DNA of 64,000 nucleotides from Sanguinoderma infundibulare (taxonomy: Eukaryota; Basidiomycota; Agaricomycetes; Polyporales; Polyporaceae), in the NCBI GenBank assembly GCA_032821775.1, contig JAVLRN010000004.1, forward strand, positions 2,666,001 through 2,730,000, written 5' to 3'. A program made the position numbers and the translations under genes. The first letter of the stretch is position 1; every line of letters starts with the position of its first letter. The notes below the pieces were generated by a model that saw nothing but the letters and a program-made list of their open reading frames with translations, was not told the DNA's origin and made no database searches. This document shows positions 49,159-60,437 of this stretch, piece after piece.

Positions 49159-49953
49159 ATGTCTGACGACGAGCAGCACAACCACAACTTCGAGCAGGTC
49201 TGTACTCGCATCCCTTATCTCTCTCTCTCGCCTAGATCTCCTCGCTCATCCTCTGTCTTTCTCCTATGTAGGCCAATGCTGGGGCCTCGACCACCTTTCC
49301 CATGCAGTGCTCGGCCCTTCGCAAGAACGGCCACGTCGTCATCAAGGGTCTGCATCTCCCGTCTATTTGCACACCGCTTACGACTAAATGTGCGCCTTCT
49401 GCACTTTCCAGGCCGTCCTTGCAAGATCGTCGACATGTCCACCTCCAAGACGGGCAAGCACGGTCACGCGAAGGTCCACTTGGTTGCCATCGATGTGCGT
49501 CGAAGCTTTGAATTTCCGTCGAGTCTACCCGCTCACTCTCCTTAGATCTTCACCGGCAAAAAACTGGTCGGTGTCTCCCACCCAAGCGCTGATATATCGA
49601 TTGCTCACCGCGTTCTTTCTACCGATTTACAGGAGGATATCTCTCCCTCCACTCACAACATGGATGTCCCTAACGTCTTCCGTAACGAGTACCAGCTCGT
49701 ACGTCCTCTCTCTCTCCTCTTACCCATCCCAGCCTCTCATCATCTCGTCGGATAGGTCAACATCGACGATGGCTTCCTTAACCTCATGACTCAAGACGGT
49801 ACCTCCAAGGACGACGTCAAGGTTCCTGAGGGCGACATGGGCAAGGAGATTCAGGCCGGCTTCGATGAGGGCAAGGATCTCCTCGTCACCATTGTTTCCG
49901 CTATGGGCGAAGAGCAGGCGATCTCCTACAAGGAGGCTCCCAAGGGCGCCTGA
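49159..49953 (+). CDS. eIF5A: Translation factor eIF5A
   Basis: Six exons (49159-49197, 49272-49347, 49412-49494, 49546-49566, 49633-49698, 49756-49953) give 160 residues, the usual size. The hypusine loop [14 protein letters not shown] is intact; the lysine modified by deoxyhypusine synthase would be Lys54. The N-terminal SH3-like part ([18 protein letters not shown]) and C-terminal OB fold ([15 protein letters not shown]) are both complete. eIF5A frees ribosomes stalled on polyproline and similar stretches and helps termination. Exon 4 is only 21 nt and codes IFTGKKL. The gene shares its promoter region with the LIM gene. Confidence 0.96.
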
Positions 49954-50586
49954 GCGAGTTCCTCTGGTAAGCTTTTTCCCATTCGTGTATTTCGCCTGCG
50001 AACACACGAATTCGGTGGTCCAATACGCCGATGGAAGCTAACTTGACAATTTCGACTGGTTATAGATCGTCATTTCCCTCGGTGTCTCGTCGTCGTTGTG
50101 TTTGCGTCATTCATACGCTCGCGGTTGTGTTCAAGTTGTTAAGCATTAGTATCCCGTAGCAGTACTCTCGTCACTGTGCATGTGTACCACTCCCTCCGCC
50201 TTTGCGCGCCCTTGTATTGCCCCTGCCTTGTGTGTTTGTGTGTCGTACAATGGATGCCGCATGGTCCGTTCTATCTGGATCACTATGACATTCACATCTG
50301 TCCGATCGTGACCATGGGCCATCTTCAAACTGCCGGCTAGACACCTAGCAGCCAATCCCAGCGAGAGGATATCGCACACGGCGGGCCGTCGAAAACGATT
50401 GAGCGAAGAGCGCCATCAGATTCCTGCACCGCAAACTCGATAGCTCTACCTAAACCCGGAGGTACGCAGTACCAGCATTGGTTACATCGCTCACCGGCCC
50501 AAAACGGTCTTGACTCCCGAGCTAACCCCACCACGACGCCAACGTCGCCGCCGGTCCCTGAGAAGTTGAATGTTTGACTAGTCGCA
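49954..50586. other. Convergent intergenic region
   Basis: 3' flanks of eIF5A and of the Cys-rich protein gene. A stretch just after the eIF5A stop (49954-50065) has intron-like signals and may be a spliced 3' UTR. No gene is recognised. Confidence 0.45.
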
Positions 50587-51373
50587 TTACATAGTGTTGA
50601 CAACGGTGATTGCGCCGACACCAAGGATGACCGCGGCGATGAGGGTGATGGCGGTCGTGGCCGGCGTGAGGCCCTGGCCGAACGGACCGTCCCAGTCGGC
50701 GGGAAGCGTGAGCGTAGTCTGGTTCTTGGGCACCGCGGTAACGTTGACGCACGCGGCCGCGTACGCTGTCACACACCATGCAATCAATGCCCGGTTCATA
50801 GCAAGAGAAGGGGAAGGGTCGGCGATTGCAGAGAGGACGTACCGGACAGCGCGGTGGCCTGGCCAGCACGGGGGTCGTCCGGCAGCTTGTTAAGGGCGAT
50901 CAGCTGGGTGAACATGCACTCCTGGCAGTTGAAGATCGCGAGCGTGGTGGCATCGGAGCAGAGGCATGTTGCGTCGCCGTTGCAGTTCTGTTGTCACAAG
51001 CGTGTTCCTCGTTTAGCCGGCGCCACCCGGAGAAGTAGAGGAGACGTACGTCGATGTCAGTTTGTCCCGGGGTGCACTGATCGTTGCACTAAAGGGATTG
51101 GGCAGAGGGTCTTAACATGGGCGGAGAGCACAAAAAGGAAAGACGCACGTTGGTGCGGACAACGTCCTGAGCATTCAAGAAGTCAGAGGCAGTGATATTG
51201 CCGACCTTCCCACCAACATTAATGGTGATGTTCTGTGCAAGGGCTGCAAGAACATCAACGCAACGGCGTCAGCTCCAATGTGTACAGGAGCCGCAAATCT
51301 ACGAGAGCAACAGACCATGACCGGCAAGGAGCGCGAAGACGGCAAGAAGGAGGGACAGCGGGGAGCGCATCAT
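50587..51373 (-). CDS. Small secreted or membrane-anchored Cys-rich protein
   Basis: Five exons (51373-51316, 51243-51149, 51088-51050, 50987-50843, 50765-50587) give 171 residues. A signal peptide (LSLLLAVFALLAGHALA) precedes a domain with the cysteine pattern CNDQC...CNGDATCLCSD...NCQECM and a later single Cys. The hydrophobic C-terminus (LTPATTAITLIAAVILGVGAI) ends four residues before the stop, suggesting a GPI signal or single membrane anchor. The cysteine spacing recalls, but does not clearly match, the CFEM family. Upstream (51505-51531) is a homopurine repeat of gagagg units, that is a CT-rich promoter tract. The role is unknown; a cell-surface location is likely. Confidence 0.75.
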
Positions 51374-52004
51374 GTTGCGGAGCGAGCGGTAGAAGAGACT
51401 AGTAGGCGTTAGAATCGGACGACTGAAAGCGCACAAGGCGGGCCTGCCAGAGGCTGGAGAAGGGAAGACAAGAGGCGGAGGAAGAGAATGGACACGGCGT
51501 GGACGAGAGGGAGAGGGAGAGGGAGAGTGGCGGGCGGAGGGGACAAGGATAATGAACGGCAGCTAGCGCCCGTTGAGTGCCATAGCGACTTCGGACTCTG
51601 ACATCAGTCCGAGACCACCGCCGCACTTGACAAGCATCCAATGCACCAGCCCCGACTGGCCTCGGTGCCTGACTCTGTGGGAATGTGCAGCACACTCACA
51701 GCACGGCGCCCTGATGGTGCCCAAGTGCTCGCTCTCCATTATGCGCACTCTCCTCCAGAAATAAGGTACTCTGTCATAATACATCGACTCGCAGCCACTG
51801 TCGTCCGTCCCCCCTCCCAGCTGCGAGTATAGCGAGCGGCGGCACAATCACAACCCTGCGCTCAAACACAAACCCATCGCTGTCAATGATGCAAGCCTCC
51901 CGCACCAGCCCTCCCATCAGCCCTCCAGCTCCAGATCGAGCGCCGACGTGGTCGTCTGCGACCGCGGGCAGTGCGTACAGACACGACATTCGCCCATCCA
52001 CCAT
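51374..52004. other. Intergenic region
   Basis: Promoter of the Cys-rich protein gene (with the gagagg tract) and 3' flank of the TAF8-like gene. A minus-strand frame just below 52004 follows the stop codon directly but has no recognisable content. Confidence 0.45.
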
Positions 52005-54147
52005 TCAGCCATTCAAGCTCTCGCTCCTTGTCCTCCCCATCGATACCCCACCTATCCCACCCGCGATGCTCCCCATCCGTCTTCGCATCACAAGCGGCTC
52101 GTCAAACCGCTTCTGCTCGAAACTCCACGTCGCGTACATCCTCGCGTCCGGCAGCGGGCGAGCTGGCTCTTTGTCTTTATCCTTGTCCTTCCCGTTCGGC
52201 ATGCCGTTTACCTCCTTGCCTTTGCCAGGAGCAGGCGTCGTGGCTGGCATCGGTGAGAAGCTCGCATTCCACGAGGCACACGCCCCGGTGCCGTATGTGA
52301 GCTTCTGTGTGCCGCGTGACAGAACGGGCGGATGTCCAATGCGGACCGTTCGCGCATACACAGGTCCCTATACAATTCCGCCACGAGTGCGAGGTTAAGC
52401 ACCAGCCTCGGCTCATCCCGTAGACGTTTCGAAACACATACCGAAAGCACATGCCGTGCCAACTTCGGGATCCTCGACCCTTGCCTGCTGATGCTCGGCA
52501 CAATTCTCTCCGACGGCGCAATCGTCCTCGCAGGAGCTCCCGGTAACGGCGGTCGCTTCTCTTCTTCCTTTCCTCCCTTCTCTTTCCCTTCGCCCTCCGG
52601 TGTACCCGATCCACTGCCCATCCCTGACCCTTTCAGAATCGGGATCGCGTAACTTGGCGCCATGGGCGCGACCCGTGGTGGATTCGGTGCGGTGCTCCCA
52701 AACAGTGTCGTTGGGACGTCCCACCTGTTGAGCTTCTCGCTCTGCTGCACAAGCGCGAGCGCGACGCGATATTTGGCTGGGTTGACCGTACCGACTTTCG
52801 CCGGTGGAGGATGAGTAAGAAGATGATGGTATGCTCCCAGTAGCGCAGGCTGGATTTGGGGAAGGGAAGATTGCGCGTGTGGTCGTGTTGACAGTCCCGG
52901 TTGTTCTGGCGGAGGGTGTGCAGGAAGATGCCATGGTGACATAGACGCGAGTGAAGACTGCTCGTATGGAATGACGGTAAGGTAGTCGGCCGACGAGGAG
53001 GCGGTCGATACCTGTGCCTGGAGCGGCGGTGTTACAGGCCTTTCGACCTTAACAGCGCCATTGCCGTTGATCATACCCGCGGATTCGGTGGGTGCGATGG
53101 GGTGCGGACTACCGACACGTCGTGGCTGGCCGTCGGTAGGGAAGGGTGGAAGGAAGTCTGGTATGTGATCTGGAGGATTCCAATTGGCCGTCCGTTGGCG
53201 TTTTCTGGGGGGAGATGGGGATCTCGATATAGGGGAGAGCGGTAATTGGGGAGTGGGTGGGCGACGTGGTAATGGCTCTTTGAGGGGGATGGCCGATTGT
53301 TCGTCCATGGTGATGTCTTGTGCTTCAGTGGACTGAACATCGACCGTGATGACTTGAGCCTTGGCGACCTCGTCTGATGGAGTTTGTACCTCGACCTCGT
53401 ACTCGCTTTCCTCTTCGTCGGAAGGCAGATAGTCAGGCACGGGACCCCACTCGAGGGGAATGAGATCATCGTCATCGTGACTGAGACCAACTGCGAGTTG
53501 GACTGCTCGCGGAGTGTAAGGGGAAGACGATGGACCTGGAAAGCGGGCCACGCACCCTTGAAGTCATGAAGCTCTTCGACCCGTTTGCTGGAATGGGTTG
53601 CATAACGGGCGATATCCCTAGCCTCTGTCGCACAATAGTCCTTCAACTCGTCCATGTTGGTTCCCAACTCATCTATAGCCTCGACTGCATCCCTGACGGA
53701 TATATTACGGCGTCCTGCGTGTTCTGCATACTTGGCGACGGTGTGGGCAAGATGGGCGAGGTAGCGAGAGGCAAAGTCGGCGAGCAGGAGGTTGGCTTGT
53801 GTGGATGACTTTGAGAAACCATGTGCGTGGAGAGTCTTGACGGAAACAGTCTCGAGGATCTTCTTCGCGCTCGTGTCCATGTAAAGCCAGAGAGAGGTAG
53901 GGGAAGCGAGACGAGAATGCAGTCGAGACCGGCCAACTTGACGTCGACGACTGCAGCTCGCCGGTGGCGGGAAAGCGGGACCATATTCAATCTCCGCCTC
54001 AATAAGGGCGCTAACATCTCGGGGGAGGTGTTTGGTCGGAGTGCGTCGGAGTCGGAGTGGAGAATGGCGATCAGGAACGGTCGGGCCGCAAGGAGGAGGA
54101 GGAGCGGCAGAGAGCGGTCCCGGACTAGTGCTAGTCCCGGATGTCAT
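52005..54147 (-). CDS. TAF8: Bromodomain-associated histone-fold protein, TAF8-like TFIID subunit
   Basis: Three exons (54147-53556, 53502-52442, 52367-52005) give 671 residues. A histone fold of the TAF3/TAF8 (Bromo_TP) type is clear: KILETVSVKTLHAHGFSKS, then LLLADFASRYLAHLAHTVAKYAE and ISVRDAVEAIDELG. Further on, DHIPDFLPPFP resembles the short Pro-rich motif of the TAF8 C-terminal region. The rest is disordered and Pro/Ser-rich, with an Asp/Glu patch. TAF8 pairs with TAF10 through the histone fold within TFIID. TAF3 is the alternative, but no PHD finger is seen. The piece before MDTSAKKILE may contain an intron or be 5' leader, so the N-terminus is uncertain. Confidence 0.7.
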
Positions 54148-54445
54148 TCCATGACGAGCTGAGCCAGTCTGACCAGAGTCTGACTTGGGATAAGTACATC
54201 GACCCTGGACACAGGTTAGACATGCAGTAAGAATCGGATATGCGCCTGGGAACAGGCCGGAAATGCGATGGTGTGAGGATGAACGTTCGTGCCCGAAAAT
54301 TTGAGCGATGGTGCAGGATGCGATCGCCTGTATGCTTGGGCTACTCCACCGAGCTAGTTGACTGTCTCTCTTCTAACCTCCATCTCCACACAGTCCAATT
54401 CTCCCCCTTTCTAACCCACTTCAAGTTTCCGGCAATAGACCATTA
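54148..54445. promoter_or_regulatory. Divergent promoter, TAF8-like / PCT1 genes
   Basis: 298 bp between opposite ATGs. The region before PCT1 is pyrimidine-rich (gtctctcttctaacctcc). No known element is recognised with confidence. Confidence 0.45.
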
Positions 54446-56106
54446 ATGGAGCCTTCAGCTGCTACCGGCTCAAGCGCGGCCCCTCCGCCCATCATCGTTC
54501 CTGCTCCCGCAACCGCGGCAGGCCTCACTACAACCTCCACCCCTGCCACCTCTGCCTCCGGGCCCCGCAAGGTCCTGCACTCTAAACGTTCGTTTGGAAC
54601 TAAGCACTCTCTCGCTCACAACCGCCCCGTCCTCGACTCGCCCGCCTACGATGCGTCCGAAGAAGACAACGATCCGCTGACCGACGACGGTGCTTCAGCC
54701 ATCTCCATCCATCTCTCCGCTCCGCCCCACGCTCGCCCCTCCTCCTCTCGCACCGGTCTTAACCCCAAAACTCTCGGCGCCCGCCCCCGCCATGCCCTCG
54801 CGGCCACTGTCGTCTCGTCCGACGATGGCGGCATCGACTCTCCCACTTACGATGGCGACGTCGAGAGCATCATCACCACCCGCAGCGGCCACCTCGGCCG
54901 CGAGACTCCCCGGTACGCATCCAGCATCGCGTCCACCTTAACGTCCCCTCTCCTCTCCTCCTCCGTCCTCCATGAGAGCGACGACCTGCTCGAGACCATC
55001 GGTACCGGAATCCAAGACCAGGCCCAATCTGCCGCTCCTTTGGCAGCCGTTCCCGCACTCGCGCTCAGCGAGCCTGCTCCTGCGCCCATCTCCGTCCAAG
55101 CTTTCAACCCTGCCAACCTGTCCCCGAGCGATATCCAGCAGTTCGCTCGCGCGTGCATCGCCGGCACGGATCCCCTCGGCTCCCAGCGCAAGTACCGCAT
55201 CAACCCCCCTCCGACCGACCGTCCCGTGCGCATATACGCCGATGGGGTCTACGATCTCTTCCACTTCGGTCATGCGCTTCAGCTCCGACAAGCAAAGCTT
55301 GCGTTCCCGTCCAGAGAGGGAGATGGCAAGGATAGGGTTTCCGGCGTACATCTGTTAGTTGGCGTCAACTCGGACGAGCAGTGCATTGAGCACAAGAACA
55401 TTCCCATCATGCGACATGCGGAGAGGTGCGCCAGTCGAATGCCCGTTCTTGGCGATGAACTGACAAGTGAATATCGCTGGTTGTTGAGATGTGAAGCAGT
55501 GAGACATTGTCGATGGGTGGATGAGGTTATCCCGGACGCGCCCTGGGTCATCGACGAAGCATTCATGGAGAAGGTACGTTGAGTCCTGCCCTCTCTCGCA
55601 GCCGGTAGACGAGGTCGATAGGTGTCTTCGGCTGATGACATTAATGTCATTATGTGCGCGTACATGGACCATAATTAACTACTCTTTTTTCTAGGTGCGC
55701 TTATACTCGATGTACTCGTTTGATGTTGGTACACACTGACCCGGCTACAGCACGAAATCGACTACATTGCGCACGACGAAGACCCATACGTGTCAAACGG
55801 GCTTGACGATGTCTATGCGTTTGTGAAGAACCAAGGTGCGTATCACCAGCGCCGGGATCATCGTCGCGTCCTTGTTCTTGTGTTGACATCCGCGCAGGAA
55901 AATTCCTTCCAACGCGCCGTACGCCTGGCGTGTCGACGTCTGAGCTGCTGGAGCGAATTGTGAGCGGATACCGGCACCGGATCTTTGACAAGAAGCTAGC
56001 GCGAATGGGCCACGCGGAACTTATGGCGGAAGGCAGCGACTACGATGACAGTGCACCTCCTTCTGGACGTGCCTCGCCATCAAGACGAGTAACGTCCGAT
56101 GTATAG
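54446..56106 (+). CDS. PCT1: Choline-phosphate cytidylyltransferase
   Basis: Makes CDP-choline from CTP and phosphocholine, the rate-setting step of the Kennedy pathway for phosphatidylcholine. Four exons (54446-55425, 55489-55573, 55751-55835, 55898-56106) give 452 residues. A long disordered N-terminus (about 250 residues) precedes the catalytic domain: [16 protein letters not shown] with the HxGH motif (about residue 262-277), [27 protein letters not shown] and DAPWVID. Then follow YIAHDEDPY and [16 protein letters not shown], the family's RTEGISTS-type signature. The first intron is 63 nt, a multiple of three, so retention would insert 21 residues between HAER and CEAV without breaking the frame. 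Confidence 0.93.
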
Positions 56107-56705
56107 CGTTCCAGGGACTGGGTGTAATTCTCCCTAGACTTGATCGTTACCGTTTGCTTGCAAACATCGTGCCCTACACGGCGTGCGACGGCATGGAATT
56201 CAGTTCGAGGGACCGGTTTGTGTTCACTTTCATCCGGATAACGTACGAAATTTGGACGAGGGGCGGAGAGACAAGACACGAATGAAATACATTACCCTAC
56301 ACGTACCACTAGCATGTATTGTTATTGGCGCTTTAGCTGCTACCTGCTGTGGATATAGACGAAAGATGGCGAGCGTGGTATACAAGGTGTCGACTCCGTT
56401 GTGTCGGTTTGTCCGGTCCAAGTTAAGAGATGTGTTCTTGACGACTGGCCCGATTTGGACTGGACGGAAGACATTGATGTGATTGGCTCAGGACATTGCA
56501 CCGCCACAGGAACCCTTTTGCCGTCTTCACGCGCACGCCGCACCCTCGAACCTCGAGCTCTCCGCCTAAATACATTATTGCTCTCCCCAGTTTCCCTGTC
56601 ATTCAATCAATCCACAAGGACGTCATCCTATACTCGCAGCTTCCGTCGTGCCACCGGTCCCAAGAAGCTTCGTGGAGAAAACCAACCAGAATCAGGGTAG
56701 CAACC
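56107..56705. other. Intergenic region
   Basis: 3' flank of PCT1 and upstream region of the HMCES gene. No further gene seen. Confidence 0.45.
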
Positions 56706-58469
56706 ATGTGCGGACGGTTCGCCCTCGGTCTTCCTGTGAGACTGCACCACACAGTGGACGTGGACAGAGTACCATGGATTGACTGATATGGCGCGTTTTC
56801 GCTCTATTTCGACACGTACAGCACGATGAAATCCAGCAAATGCACGGGTACAACGTCCACGTCGGGGAATGGGTTGGCCAAGATCATTTCGTTCCCAGGT
56901 CAGTTTCTCTTTACTATCCGATCGTGTGCATCACCTCGTCCGGCTGACAACTTTTGGCTCAGGTACAACGTGGCACCGCGCTCGCAGGCCCCAGTGATAC
57001 GGAGGCGGGACGGTGAAGGGAGCAGCTCTGCGGGCAACTCGTCTGGGCAGCCCGGTCCTTCCAGTGGAGCCTCAATGGCAGGAGGCACTGCAGACCAGGA
57101 CGCTTCTGCATCCGCTAAACTAGGATCGGAGCCAGGGCCGTCGACGATGGGAGAGCCGGTGTCGGTGTTTATGCAAACGATGCGCTGGGGTCTGGTGCCG
57201 CACTGGAGCAAGCACGAGGACTCGTCGTTGAAGACGATCAATGCGCGGTGCGAGGCGCTGATCGAGGAGCCGCGGGGAATGTGGGCGAGCATCAAGGGGA
57301 AGAAGAGGTGTGCAGTCGTGTGCCAAGGGTAGGTCGCTCGATTCGGGCTAGGTTGCTGGCTTGCGACAGGGTTCGAATTGACTTGTGGAACAGATACTAC
57401 GAATGGCTCAAGAAGGGCAAGGATCGGCTTCCGCATTTCACCAAGCCCAAAGAGGACAGGCTGATGCTGCTTGCTGGCCTGTGGGATTGTGTCACTTTGG
57501 AAGGTACGTCTCCCTGTCCACCTGGTCGACTCTGCGAATCGGGATGGCTGAGAAACCACGAAAGGAAGCAACGAGCCGCTGTGGACGTTCACGATCGTTA
57601 CGACGGATGCGAACAAGGAATTTAGCTGGCTGCACGACCGGCAGCCTGTCATCCTTGCCGACGAGCATGCGCTCTCTGTCTGGCTGGACACCTCCCCAGG
57701 CAAGTGGACAGCCCAGCTGAGCAAGCTCTGTGCGCCGTACGCTTCGACCGAACACGGTCTCGCATGGTTAGTCCTTTCACTCTGCGAGCAGGATCAGCGG
57801 CCTGCGTCCTCAGTCCGCAGGTCGACGGCAGTGCTGAATGTGTACTGCGACAGCTACCAAGTGCCAAAGGAAGTCGGCAAGATAGGAACCGAGTCACCCA
57901 CCTTTGTGCAGCCAATCGCAGAGCGCAAGGACGGGATCGAGGCCATGTTTGCCAAACAGCTTCGAAAGGAACCATCGACGACGACGCGGTCCAACCCCCG
58001 GAAGCGGAGCGGATCGCCGTCTGAAGCTCGCCAGGGAGAGGCCAAGAAGAAGGCAAAGGTGATCTCAGACAACGGCTGGCAAGACGACTCGGACATCGAA
58101 CTCATCGACGATCCCGCAAAGGACAAAAACGTACCTCCTCATGATCCCCTCCGCTTCGCCTACTAATTACCGCACTTTCGCAGCCAGCCCCTGCTACCCC
58201 GAAACGTGGTCGCGTAAAGCCGGCAGGCGAAGAGCCACCCAAGGTAATTTACATCAATCGCTCGTTTGCCCGTACCTTGAATTGTTCTCTTCTCGATCCA
58301 CAGACCCCTAAGGCCGTTCGCAAGTCAACCAAGGTTTGTACGCCATACGTTCCACCCAGCTTCTTACCCATAATTTTTTCACCGTCGACAGGCTTCTCCC
58401 CCGAAATCCGCCGCCGCCCAGCCGTCAAAGACCACAGGCAAGATCACATCCTTTTTCGCCAAGAAATAG
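56706..58469 (+). CDS. HMCES: HMCES/SRAP-type abasic-site DNA-protein crosslink protein
   Basis: Nine exons (56706-56735, 56822-56898, 56963-57328, 57394-57503, 57565-57766, 57821-58130, 58184-58243, 58304-58333, 58392-58469) give 420 residues. The protein starts MCGRF; Cys2 becomes the N-terminus that crosslinks to abasic sites in single-stranded DNA. Other SRAP marks are RYNVAPRSQ, RWGLVPHW, NARCEAL, GYYEW (active-site Glu) and LHDRQPVIL (active-site His). Compared with bacterial YedK, a Ser/Gly-rich insert of about 45 residues follows APVIRRR, and a Lys-rich tail is added. The tail ends GKITSFFAKK, resembling a PCNA-interacting (PIP) box with Thr in place of the leading Gln. Confidence 0.9.
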
Positions 58470-58784
58470 CAGCTTCATCTCCGCTCCGGCTCCATCCATC
58501 TTACACTCTTCATTAATGTACTCCGGCGTATTAGCACTCAGGTACTCATGGGCTGTCGCAATGTCCGCGGGCAGCGTGGGGTGGACTCGTGCAGGATTGT
58601 GCTTTAGTTACAGTCCGGACTTCCGATATCTGTAGCGACGAAAGCAATTGCATATGACATTGTGAACGAGAGCAACTAGTACCGATCGTAATAACTAACT
58701 ACCGTAAATCTGGCGAAAGCAATTAAGGAGAGCAAAGCGAAGTGCGTTCACAGATAAGAATCTACATGGCCATGGTTTAGGCCT
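58470..58784. other. Convergent intergenic region
   Basis: 3' flanks of HMCES and the AT-hook-like gene; nothing else seen. Confidence 0.5.
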
Positions 58785-59567
58785 TCAGGTGTGGACCCCA
58801 TCATCTTCAAGGTGTCCTCCTCTTTCGTCCCTCTCGTCGGCAGACCCCCCAGAAGATAACGCGGCATTCCCGACCAGATATTGCTCCACAGCCTCCGAGT
58901 CCGAGTACTGCTCTCCGGGCTGGAGGATCCCGTCCAAGCCCTCCTGCCTCACAGCTTCGGGAACGTTCGTAGACCCCTCGCTTGATCCGGCTAGGCGTGC
59001 AGAACGCCTAGCTTCCCCATGCGCCGCAGCTTTCCTCTTGCGACCCCGACCGGCCACCAGCGGAATGTCCTCGTCCTCGTCCTCGTCCTCGTCCTGGCAC
59101 TCGCCTCTTTCCGATGAAGGCTGCGACCCTTCGCTGGATCTTTGAGCGGGAGGCTGGCTGGGCCCAGCAGCAGCCTTCTTCTGCATGTAGACCGCATCCC
59201 GTTTGCGCGGGTCCTTTGGCGGACGACCGACCCTGCCTGGGATGTAGTGCTGGTGCCAGCATAAATTCAATGTCAAAGCCCAGCGGCGGTGGTTTCGTGA
59301 GGATGAGTGCCGCGTAACTCACAGTCTTCTTTCGACCTCCCTTCCATTTGACTGTGGTGTCCAGCTCGAGCACCTTGTCTTTGGGATGTCGTTGTCATAA
59401 GTCAGGTCCCCGATGGGTTGGAGTGAGCAGTGTTATGGAGTCAGACGGCGATGTTTAACTCGTATGGAAAGCGAAGCCGGCGTACCCTTTGTCCATCCGC
59501 TTGCAGCTGAACTGGGCTCTTCACGAGAAGTGACATGATCAGTAGGCTCGACATAATCCCCTCTCAT
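58785..59567 (-). CDS. Small basic/acidic nuclear-type protein with AT-hook-like motif, unknown function
   Basis: Three exons (59567-59486, 59378-59323, 59249-58785) give 200 residues. The second and third exons join GGRKKT to HYIPGRVGRPPKDPRK; GRVGRPPK is an AT-hook-like core that could bind AT-rich minor grooves. Next come a QDEDEDEDED acidic run, GRGRKRK and ARRSARL basic patches, and an acidic C-terminus. The frame stays open upstream of the chosen ATG (to about 59645, containing FFRRVALGQDPPHGVIVD, which looks coding), so a further 5' exon is likely and the true start is uncertain. Its name is unknown to me. Confidence 0.55.
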
Positions 59568-60437
59568 GTCCACGATAACACCATGCGGAGGGTCTTGACC
59601 GAGCGCAACGCGTCGGAAGAATGTACGACTCTGTGTTGCGACTTGTCACTCTCTAAGCCCTTGTCCCAGGCATTCTGAACGCTCATGCTGCGCTGGAGGC
59701 CGATTCAGGATGAGCCCTGCACGACTGGACTGGCCATAAGCCATGAGATACGCTCACATCACTAGACATTCGCGACTGGTCGTTCCGAACACAGTTCGCT
59801 GGCGAGTTCCGAGGCCAGTCCACATCGCCACCTCAGATAAGTACGCGAATAGTCGACCCCGATTCGATCTCGACTTTCAACCGCGCTTCAACAAACCAGC
59901 GCGACCTTGCTTCATCCCAAGGCACGCTACCACGACATCATTATCTTGGACCGAGCACGAGGCCTCACGCAATGAACAAAGGCAGAGGTGTGGTTTACGC
60001 GGCCTTTTATCATCAGCTCCCGAATCGTCGTCGGGACTCAAAAGACTCGGACGGAGCCAACTATATCGTAAACGTACACAGCATATACTAGTATGAGGGA
60101 GAAAAGGAACTGAGATGAGAGTGATCAGACAGACAGAGACGTGGGACGGATGAGACAGTGAGGAAAGACGAGACAGGCACGACTGCACGAACACGGACGA
60201 TAAACGAAAATGAACAACGAACAGAGAAGGGCGAGGCCACGCATGGGCAAGGGGATAGGGGACGAGATAACACAAGAGCAAAAGTCAAGCTTGGCGAGCA
60301 AGACCGAGCCCACGAGCAAGAGAAGTATGCGAAGGCAACGCAATGAACATTATACGTCCACACCACCACCACCACCACCACCACCACCACCACCGACACC
60401 GACTACCCTGGTTTCGGCGTCCGCCATCAGAACCTGT
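59568..60437. other. Intergenic region with a (CAC)11 microsatellite
   Basis: Possible 5' exon of the AT-hook-like gene near 59570-59645, then no recognisable coding. A perfect CAC repeat occupies 60361-60394, immediately downstream of the Def1-like stop codon and therefore probably in its 3' UTR (as GTG repeats in the transcript). Confidence 0.5.
60361..60394. repeat. (CAC)11 trinucleotide microsatellite
   Basis: Thirty-four uninterrupted bases of CAC units, 44 bp beyond the stop codon of the Def1-like gene. A length-variable site is expected. Confidence 0.9.
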
